Assembly: GCA_934623545.1 (NCBI GenBank)
Contig: CAKTVN010000128.1
Coordinates: forward strand, 1-5,316
DNA from: an uncultured Oscillospiraceae bacterium
Lineage (GTDB): Bacteria; Bacillota; Clostridia; Oscillospirales; Oscillospiraceae
Length of the DNA: 5,316 nt
Direction of reading: 5' to 3'
Shown here: one piece after another, positions 1 through 4,268 of the stretch
How positions within the stretch are numbered: the stretch's first letter is position 1
How the letters are laid out: each line of letters starts with the position of its first letter
Translations under genes and position numbers: made by a program
The notes under the pieces: model-generated
Databases searched by the model: none
What the model was told of the DNA's origin: nothing
What the model saw: only the letters and a program-made list of their open reading frames with translations

Positions 1-268
1 CGCGCAGAAAAACAAGTCGTTACACTCTACGTATTATCGTTACACCGGCGGTCAAGGAACGCCCTTCGGGCGACCGTCAAATCGGGTTTCCTGAGCGCAC
101 GATGAATTATACGAATCGTTCCGTTTGCGCCCGTTGAATATTTGACGTATAGAAGTCGAAAGAGGCGCAGAGTATTTCGACTACCTCGCCGGTCTGTCAA
201 ATTCGCATCGTTGTCGCGTTTTATCCATTTGAAATATGCTATTGCACAAACCAAACTCCGGGAATGAT
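1..268. other. Intergenic stretch without a supported gene
   Basis: I see no gene here. All three plus frames meet stop codons within about the first 135 bases, without family motifs. A minus-strand frame is open across it, but it runs through the hairpin array to its right and looks incidental. Small palindromes are visible: a 5-bp stem with loop TTC at 60-72, and an 8-bp perfect inverted repeat AGTCGAAA/TTTCGACT at 154-161 and 175-182 with a 13-base loop. The base composition is visibly richer in A and T than the genes to the right. It may be the 3' flank of a gene left of the window, or part of a dispersed intergenic element. Confidence 0.5.
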
Positions 269-305
269 CCAAGAAGGGGGCATCAGCCCTCTTCTTGGTC
301 GTTTT
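269..305 (+). terminator. Rho-independent terminator candidate, first of a tandem pair
   Basis: A 13-bp stem is formed by 269-281 and 286-298 (one G-T pair) with loop ATCA, followed by TCG and a run of four T at 302-305. The T run lies only on the plus-strand side, so it would stop transcription coming from the left. The T run is short and offset by three bases, so alone it would be a moderate terminator. Confidence 0.55.
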
Positions 306-314
306 AAGGGGATT

Positions 315-356
315 CCAAAGGGGGAAATCGAAATCCCCCTTTGGCGTTTTCTTTTT
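315..356 (+). terminator. Rho-independent terminator candidate, second of a tandem pair
   Basis: An 11-bp perfect stem (CCAAAGGGGGA at 315-325 with its complement at 334-344) encloses an 8-base loop. It is followed by CG, TTTT, C and TTTTT up to 356. The U-rich tail is on the plus strand only. Placed 17 bases after the preceding stem-loop, it looks like a back-up terminator for plus-strand transcription from outside the window. Confidence 0.65.
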
Positions 357-361
357 ACCGC

Positions 362-400
362 CAGCGGCTTTTTCTTTGCCGCGCAAAGAAAAAGGGGCTG
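362..400. repeat. Long perfect palindrome, intergenic
   Basis: A 12-bp perfect stem, CTTTTTCTTTGC at 368-379 with its complement at 383-394, has loop CGC. It is extended by CAGC at 362-365 pairing with GCTG at 397-400 across a two-by-two GG mismatch. Neither side has a clean terminator tail. It sits between the tandem terminators and a run of GC-rich hairpins, so I read it as part of a palindromic intergenic repeat. Its presence elsewhere in the genome cannot be tested here. Confidence 0.55.
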
Positions 401-409
401 AATCGTTCC

Positions 410-479
410 CCGCGCACTTCGTGCGCGGATAAGGTGTCACCCCTCCGGGGTGACAAGCCCTGCGTCCTTCGGGCGCGGG
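410..479. repeat. Three consecutive GC-rich hairpins with three-base loops
   Basis: Three stems follow each other at about 25-base spacing. The first is CCGCGCAC at 410-417 with 421-428 (8 bp, loop TTC). The second is GTCACCCC at 436-443 with 447-454 (8 bp, loop TCC). The third is 459-467 with 471-479 (9 bp including G-T pairs, loop TTC). The even spacing and similar geometry resemble a REP/BIME-like or other palindromic-unit element. None has a T-rich tail, so they are not intrinsic terminators. They could be protein-binding sites, processing sites or remnants of a small mobile repeat. Confidence 0.5.
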
Positions 480-541
480 ATAACCGAAAAACTCCTCCGG
501 TAGAACTTTCTGACGAAACTTCAACAAAAGTTGAATCTGAC

Positions 542-573
542 TTGAACTTCTGTTGCGGCTGCCGGTCTAAAAT
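542..573 (+). promoter_or_regulatory. Weak promoter candidate for the acyltransferase/glycosyltransferase operon
   Basis: The only promoter-like sequence between the hairpin array and the first gene is TTGAAC at 542-547 and TAAAAT at 568-573. The 20-base spacing is longer than the optimum for a sigma-A promoter. The region 567-580 is locally AT-rich. A promoter is expected here because the tandem terminators lie upstream, but this exact assignment is tentative. Confidence 0.25.
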
Positions 574-592
574 ATACGAAAAGATGGAATAC

Positions 593-618
593 TGTGGGGA
601 GGCGGCGCTTTCCCCGCA
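593..618 (+). promoter_or_regulatory. Leader hairpin directly before the ribosome binding site
   Basis: Bases 593-600 (TGTGGGGA) can pair with 611-618 (TCCCCGCA) as 8 bp including one G-T pair, with a 10-base loop. The stem ends two bases before the GGAGG ribosome binding site at 621. It may stabilise the 5' end of the mRNA or affect ribosome access. No known riboswitch class is recognised. Confidence 0.25.
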
Positions 619-620
619 TG

Positions 621-625
621 GGAGG
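621..625 (+). promoter_or_regulatory. Ribosome binding site fixing the start at 633
   Basis: GGAGG lies 7 bases before ATG at 633. It selects this ATG over the in-frame GTG at 594, which lacks a comparable site and would add 13 residues unlike the family. Confidence 0.85.
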
Positions 626-632
626 AACACAT

Positions 633-1124
633 ATGAAGGTCCTTTACTGCTTTTTATATCTGGCGGCGACGGGCATCGGCGGCTTTCTGCTTGGACGTGT
701 CGTGCCGAAGCACTGGTTCCGTGCGGACCGGTTCCCGTTCCGGACAAAGCCTTGGGAGGAGAAGCTCTACCGCGCGCTGCGCGTCCGGCAGTGGCAGAAC
801 CGTGTGCCGGACATGAGCCGTATTCTGCCGGGGATGATGCCGCCGAAGCAGCTCACGCCGCAGACGCTGCATGAGCTGCCGCGGATGATCGAGGAAACGT
901 GCGTCGCGGAGGCAACGCACGCGCTGCTGTCCGTCACGGGACTGGGGTTTCTCCGGATCGTGCCGGGCGTCTGGGGCGTTTTGTGGACGATCGTGTACAT
1001 CCTGCTCGGGAATGTTTCCTTTATCATCATTCAGCGCTATAACCGCCCGCGGCTGTGCCGCCTGCTCGCGATGCAGGAGCGCAAGGCACGGAGCGCATCG
1101 GACAAAGAGAGGAGGGACGCGTGA
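633..1124 (+). CDS. CrtO-family acyltransferase-like membrane protein
   Basis: This 163-residue protein resembles the glycosyl-4,4'-diaponeurosporenoate acyltransferase (CrtO) family; the S. aureus member, which does the last step of staphyloxanthin synthesis, has about 165 residues. Visible matches to that family, from recall, are the N-terminal hydrophobic segment (about 3-22), a VRQWQNRVPD stretch (51-60), MIEETCVAEATH (85-96) with E88, E93 and H96 as likely conserved polar residues, a second hydrophobic region (about 103-133), and the family hallmark IIIQRYNRPRL (131-141). The tail is basic and probably cytoplasmic. The start follows GGAGG at 7 bases. The stop shares a base with the next start (TGATG), so it is probably translationally coupled to the glycosyltransferase downstream. 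No carotenoid desaturase or synthase is nearby, so the natural substrate is more likely some other glycolipid. Family membership is fairly sure; the reaction is inferred. Confidence 0.82.
   Translation: MKVLYCFLYLAATGIGGFLLGRVVPKHWFRADRFPFRTKPWEEKLYRALRVRQWQNRVPDMSRILPGMMPPKQLTPQTLHELPRMIEETCVAEATHALLSVTGLGFLRIVPGVWGVLWTIVYILLGNVSFIIIQRYNRPRLCRLLAMQERKARSASDKERRDA
1111..1115 (+). promoter_or_regulatory. Ribosome binding site of the glycosyltransferase, inside the preceding gene
   Basis: GGAGG lies 8 bases before ATG at 1124 and within the last codons of the acyltransferase-like gene. It supports ATG 1124 over the adjacent in-frame GTG at 1121, which would be only 5 bases away. Confidence 0.8.
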
Positions 1125-2245
1125 TGCGGACGCTGATCCTGAGCGCCAACACCGGCGCGGGGCACAACTCCTGCGCGCGGGCGATCTGTGAGGCGTATGA
1201 GGAGCGCGGCGAGCTGTGCCAGGTCACCGACGCACTGGAGTTCATTTCGGAACGCGCGTCGAAGTTTATCTCCAACTGGCACACACGCATTTACCGTTAC
1301 GCGCCGAAGATCTTCCGCGCGGGCTATCAGGACGTGGAAAGCCACGAGTCGATCTTCCGCGAGGGCACGACGATCTACAAATATCTCACCTCCGGCGCCG
1401 AGCGGATGCGGGAATATATTGTAGAGGGCGGATATGACAATGTCATCTGCACGCACGTCTTTCCGGCGCTGGCGCTGACGGAGCTGATGCGCCGGGACCC
1501 GCTTCCGATTCGGACGAGCTTTGTCGCGACGGATTACACGTGCAGCCCCTGCGCGGCGGATTCCGCGCTCGACCGGTACTTCATTCCCTCGCCGCTGCTG
1601 GAGGAGGAGTTTGTCTCCTGCGGTGTTCCGCGCGAAAAGCTGATCGCAAGCGGACTTCCGGTCAAGCGGGCGTTTTATATGCGCACGGATCGGAGAGAGG
1701 CAAAGCACACGCTTGGGCTGGACGAGGAGGGGCAGAATCTGCTTCTGATGTGCGGCAGCATGGGCTGCGGACCGATCTGCGAGCTGGCGGAGCTGCTGGC
1801 GCCCGCGCTGGAACAGGGGCAGACGCTGAGCATCATCTGCGGCACGAACCGGGAGCTTTATACGAAGCTCTCGCGGCGGCATGAGGGAAATGCGCACGTC
1901 CGCGTTGAGGGTTTGGTCCACAATATGCCGGTCTGGATGCAGGCAAGCGAGCTTGCGCTGACGAAGCCCGGCGGACTGAGCGCGACGGAGGCGGCGGTGA
2001 GCGGTCTGCCGATGGTGCTGATCGACGCGGTCGCGGGCTGCGAGGAGCACAATCTGGACTTCTTCCTGGGGCTCGGCGCGGCGGAGACGGCGGATACGCC
2101 GGAAAAGCTCGCGGCGATGGCGCTGACACTGCTGGCAAGCCCAGAGCGTCTGAATGCCATGTCTGCGGCGGCGCGGCAGCTTCGCGGCGAGCGCACGGCG
2201 GCGGAGAAAATTTACGCAGCCCTGCGCGGAGAGCCGGAGGCGTGA
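1124..2245 (+). CDS. MGDG synthase / UgtP-type glycosyltransferase (GT28-like)
   Basis: This 373-residue protein is close to the length of the diacylglycerol glucosyltransferase UgtP (about 382). The N-terminal half matches the MGDG-synthase acceptor domain: MRTLILSANTGAGHNS at 1-16 with the glycine-rich GAGH loop (H14 corresponds to the catalytic-site histidine of the family), an NVICTHVFPA stretch at 106-115 and VATDYTCSP at 134-142. The C-terminal half is a Rossmann nucleotide-sugar domain with GSMG at 211-214, the donor-binding loop LTKPGGLSATEA at 279-290, and E307-E308/N310 near the end of the donor site. Such enzymes use a nucleotide sugar (UDP-glucose, UDP-galactose or similar) to glycosylate a lipid at the inner leaflet of the membrane. 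The exact sugar and acceptor are not readable. It overlaps the CrtO-like gene by one base, which suggests the two act in sequence on one glycolipid. MurG is related, but the long MGDG-type acceptor domain and the context argue against it. Confidence 0.88.
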   Translation: MRTLILSANTGAGHNSCARAICEAYEERGELCQVTDALEFISERASKFISNWHTRIYRYAPKIFRAGYQDVESHESIFREGTTIYKYLTSGAERMREYIVEGGYDNVICTHVFPALALTELMRRDPLPIRTSFVATDYTCSPCAADSALDRYFIPSPLLEEEFVSCGVPREKLIASGLPVKRAFYMRTDRREAKHTLGLDEEGQNLLLMCGSMGCGPICELAELLAPALEQGQTLSIICGTNRELYTKLSRRHEGNAHVRVEGLVHNMPVWMQASELALTKPGGLSATEAAVSGLPMVLIDAVAGCEEHNLDFFLGLGAAETADTPEKLAAMALTLLASPERLNAMSAAARQLRGERTAAEKIYAALRGEPEA

Positions 2246-2251
2246 TATCGC

Positions 2252-2280
2252 TTGCTGTGCGGCGCGCTTTGTGGTAAAAT
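2252..2280 (+). promoter_or_regulatory. Sigma-A promoter with extended -10 for the Nim-like gene
   Basis: TTGCTG at 2252-2257 and TAAAAT at 2275-2280 are separated by exactly 17 bases, and TG at 2272-2273 gives an extended -10 (TGG-TAAAAT). Transcription should start near 2287. It begins 7 bases after the glycosyltransferase stop, so the flavoprotein gene can be expressed independently of the operon before it. Confidence 0.75.
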
Positions 2281-2300
2281 GGAGGCAGACCATCTCAAAA

Positions 2301-2306
2301 GGAGGG
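2301..2306 (+). promoter_or_regulatory. Ribosome binding site fixing the start at 2313
   Basis: GGAGGG preceded by AA lies 6 bases before ATG at 2313. The frame is open further upstream, but that would overlap the glycosyltransferase gene and the promoter, so 2313 is chosen. Confidence 0.85.
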
Positions 2307-2312
2307 CTTTCC

Positions 2313-2783
2313 ATGCGAAGAGCGGACCGCGAAATTCGAGACCCGGAGAAAATTCGGGAGATCATTCTGCGCTGCACCTGCTGCCGCCTCGGCTTCTGCG
2401 ACGAGGGCGAGGTCTACATCGTGCCGCTGAGCTTCGGCTACACAGAGACAGGGGACGTGCGGCGGTTTTACTTCCACAGCGCCGGCGAGGGGCGAAAGCT
2501 CACGCTGATCGAAAAAACGCACCGCGCGGGCTTTGAGCTCGACTGCGGCTATGCGCTGCATGAAAACGCGGTCGCGTGCAAAAATTCCGCCGCGTTCCAG
2601 AGCGTCATCGGGACAGGCAGCGTTATGATCGTACAGGACGCGCAGGAAAAGCGCGAAGCTCTGCTTGCGATCCTGCGCCACACGACCGGGAAGACGGAAT
2701 GGACGCTCCCGGAGGGAGCGGAGCAGTCAGTCTGTGTGTTCCGGCTGGACGTGGAGACGATCTCCTGCAAGGAGCATGGCTGA
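2313..2783 (+). CDS. Nim-like pyridoxamine 5'-phosphate oxidase-family flavoprotein
   Basis: This 156-residue protein has the pattern of the PNPOx-like split beta-barrel family, Nim/NimA-related branch, which bind FMN or a similar cofactor as dimers. The typical opening MRRADREIRDPEKI is followed by a cysteine-containing CTCCRLGF stretch (21-28), VYIVPLSFGY (34-43), the likely cofactor phosphate region FHSAGEGRKLTLI (54-66), FELDC (74-78) and SVIGTGSVMIV (97-107), which all fit the family. Length is normal and the gene looks intact. Some relatives reduce nitroimidazoles, but many have no known substrate, so drug resistance should not be assumed. It has its own promoter and terminator and is not part of an operon. 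It is rich in cysteine (8 residues: 21, 23, 24, 29, 78, 89, 141, 152). Fold assignment is confident; the reaction is unknown. Confidence 0.87.
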   Translation: MRRADREIRDPEKIREIILRCTCCRLGFCDEGEVYIVPLSFGYTETGDVRRFYFHSAGEGRKLTLIEKTHRAGFELDCGYALHENAVACKNSAAFQSVIGTGSVMIVQDAQEKREALLAILRHTTGKTEWTLPEGAEQSVCVFRLDVETISCKEHG

Positions 2784-2812
2784 CGCGCCGCCGGGCGCTC
2801 GATCGGATAGAA

Positions 2813-2856
2813 AACCGGTCTCAGGTTTCGACCTGAGACCGGTTGCTTTTTCTTTT
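2813..2856 (+). terminator. Strong intrinsic terminator, probably shared by convergent genes
   Basis: A 14-bp perfect stem at 2813-2826 and 2831-2844 has a TTCG loop and is followed by GC, TTTTT, C and TTTT on the plus strand, 29 bases after the Nim-like gene stop. On the minus strand the same stem is followed by TTTTCTAT (two of these Ts belong to the stem) and begins 15 bases after the xdhC stop, so it can also end the xdhABC transcript, though with a weaker tail. Confidence 0.88.
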
Positions 2857-2859
2857 GCG

Positions 2860-3366
2860 TTATCGGACAGCCTCGGCTTCCTCGAGCTTCCCAAGTCTTC
2901 TGAGCATGGTCTTCTTGACCGCGCGGAAGATGTTCTGATAGCCGGTGCAGCGGCACAGGTGCCCGGACAGGAGCTTGCGCAGCTCGTCGTCGGTGTATTC
3001 CTTGCCGGTGTTCAGAATTTCCGTCGCCGTCAGGATGAAGCCCGGCGTGCAGAAGCCGCACTGAATGGCGGTCTCGTCCATGAACGCCTTCTGGATATCC
3101 GAAAGCGTGCCGTCGGGGTTCATCAGACCCTCGAGCGTGATGATGTGCTTGCCCTCTGCCCAGACGGCGAGATACAGGCAGGTGTTGATGGCTTCGCCAT
3201 CGATGAGGGCGGTACACGCGCCGCATTCGCCGACCTCACAGCCCTTTTTGACGGAGGTAAGGCGGAAATCGTTGCGGAGCATATCCGTCAGACTTGCGCG
3301 GACGTCGACGATCTTTTCCACGTCCTTGCCGTTGATGTTGCATTTGACCAGTGCGTACTGTGCCAT
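2860..3366 (-). CDS. xdhC: Xanthine dehydrogenase / purine hydroxylase [2Fe-2S] subunit XdhC
   Basis: This 168-residue iron-sulfur subunit carries electrons from the molybdenum centre to FAD. It has both clusters of the family. The plant-ferredoxin-like N-terminal site has C43, C48, C51 and C63 (spacing 4, 2, 11; motif GCEVGECGACTALIDG). The C-terminal helical site has C103, C106, C138 and C140 (C-x2-C-x31-C-x-C), with Q102 before the first cysteine, as is usual for contact with the pterin cofactor. E. coli XdhC has about 159 residues; the extra length is mainly a charged C-terminal tail. ATG at 3366 follows GGAGG by 9 bases and shares one base with the xdhB stop, which implies coupled translation. 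It is the last gene of xdhABC and ends 15 bases before the shared terminator. CoxS-type subunits of other Mo hydroxylases are similar, but the neighbours favour XdhC. Confidence 0.94.
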   Translation of the reverse strand: MAQYALVKCNINGKDVEKIVDVRASLTDMLRNDFRLTSVKKGCEVGECGACTALIDGEAINTCLYLAVWAEGKHIITLEGLMNPDGTLSDIQKAFMDETAIQCGFCTPGFILTATEILNTGKEYTDDELRKLLSGHLCRCTGYQNIFRAVKKTMLRRLGKLEEAEAVR

Positions 3367-4253
3367 CAGATCTCACCTCCGCAGCGTTTGACAGATTCGA
3401 TCAGGGCGCGCTTTGCCATTTCCACGGCGATGTGCTTTCGGAAGGCTTTGCTGGCGCGCCAGGAATCACGGGGATTGATGTCTTCAAGGACTGCCTTGGA
3501 AAATGCCTCGATGTTTTCCATCGTGACGGGCTGCCCGTTGACGACGGCTTCTGCGCTGGGTGCGCGCATCGGGACGGGACCTGCGACGCCGTAGGCGATG
3601 CGCACGCGGTCGAACGTCTTCTTATCCTCAGACAGCCGGACATTGACGGAGCAGCCGGTCGTGGCGATCTCCATGGCGTTTCGCATACCGTACTTGATGT
3701 AGAAGCCCTTCGTGTTTTCCCACGAAGCCTTCGGGATCAGAATGGCGGTCTGGAGCTCGCCCTCGGCGGCGTTGATGTCAACGGTGCCCGCCTTGATGTA
3801 AAAATCCTTGATGGGAAGATAGCGCTTGCCGTTGACGCCGGTCAGCTCGATGATCGCCTCCCACGCGTGCAGTGTGGACGCGGAGTCGGCGGAGGTGACG
3901 CCGTTGCAGGTGTTGCCGCCGATGGTGCCGGCATTGCGGATCTGCGGACCGCCGACCATATCGACCGCCTCGCCCAGCACATTGATCTTTTCAATGATGA
4001 TGGGATTATGCGTGATGTGGGAGAAGGTGGTCAGCGAGCCGATGCGGATGTTCTCCTGCTCGTCCATGCAGATGCCGCGGATCTCGTCGACCTTCTGGAT
4101 GGAGATGAGCTCCTTGTCGGCGCGGCGGCCCTCGCGCATCTGAACGAGCACGTCGGTGCCGCCGGCGATGATCTGCGCTTCCGGGTGCTCCAGACGGAGC
4201 CGGATGGCTTCTTCTACGCTGTGCGCCTCATAGAGCGCTTTCATATCATACAT
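3366..4253 (-). CDS. xdhB: Xanthine dehydrogenase / purine hydroxylase FAD subunit XdhB
   Basis: This 295-residue protein is the FAD-binding subunit, close to the 292 residues of E. coli XdhB. The N-terminal FAD domain shows IIAGGTDVLVQ (28-38; the AGGTD loop contacts FAD) and GPQIRNAGTIGGN (102-114; the second FAD-binding glycine loop), followed by the NGVTSADSA stretch (117-125). The C-terminal part (about 184-290) corresponds to the CO dehydrogenase flavoprotein C-terminal domain, with SWRASKAFR (264-272) as seen in XdhB. It receives electrons from the XdhC clusters and passes them to NAD or another acceptor. The start MYDMKALYEA aligns with the E. coli start as I recall it, and GGGAGG lies 9 bases upstream; an internal Met4 is a less likely start. 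It lies 15 bases after xdhA, and its stop overlaps xdhC (TGATG). Confidence 0.94.
   Translation of the reverse strand: MYDMKALYEAHSVEEAIRLRLEHPEAQIIAGGTDVLVQMREGRRADKELISIQKVDEIRGICMDEQENIRIGSLTTFSHITHNPIIIEKINVLGEAVDMVGGPQIRNAGTIGGNTCNGVTSADSASTLHAWEAIIELTGVNGKRYLPIKDFYIKAGTVDINAAEGELQTAILIPKASWENTKGFYIKYGMRNAMEIATTGCSVNVRLSEDKKTFDRVRIAYGVAGPVPMRAPSAEAVVNGQPVTMENIEAFSKAVLEDINPRDSWRASKAFRKHIAVEMAKRALIESVKRCGGEI
3376..3380 (-). promoter_or_regulatory. Ribosome binding site of xdhC
   Basis: On the minus strand GGAGG lies 9 bases before the xdhC ATG and inside the last codons of xdhB, supporting the start at 3366. Confidence 0.8.
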
Positions 4254-4262
4254 CGCACTGTA

Positions 4263-4268
4263 CCTCCC
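4263..4268 (-). promoter_or_regulatory. Ribosome binding site of xdhB
   Basis: On the minus strand GGGAGG lies 9 bases before the xdhB ATG, within the 15-base gap after the xdhA stop. It supports the start at 4253 rather than the nearby internal ATG at 4244. Confidence 0.8.

Noticed and set aside
125..153. Promoter-like TTGCGC and TATAGA with 17-base spacing, possibly driving a small RNA ending at the terminator near 305
   Set aside because: Only three and four of six bases match the consensus and there is no further sign of a small RNA; chance is likely in an AT-richer stretch.
269..479. CRISPR array or riboswitch as an explanation of the repeated hairpins
   Set aside because: The stems differ in sequence and length, with no identical repeats or uniform spacers, and no known riboswitch core is recognised.
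594..632. Upstream GTG start for the CrtO-like gene
   Set aside because: There is no good ribosome binding site before it, it lies inside the leader hairpin, and the added 13 residues precede what looks like the true hydrophobic N-terminus.
1037..2377. Long minus-strand open frame of about 446 codons opposite the glycosyltransferase
   Set aside because: It is the antisense shadow of a GC-rich gene; the protein has no recognisable motif and an arginine-rich composition, while the plus frame has clear family motifs, a start and a ribosome binding site.
2704..2720. 7-bp perfect palindrome with GGA loop
   Set aside because: It lies inside the Nim-like coding sequence, has no T tail and is explained by ordinary GC-rich codons.
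2549..3226. Minus-strand open frame spanning the terminator and parts of two genes
   Set aside because: It crosses the convergent terminator and overlaps the real xdhC frame; it has no ribosome binding site or domain.
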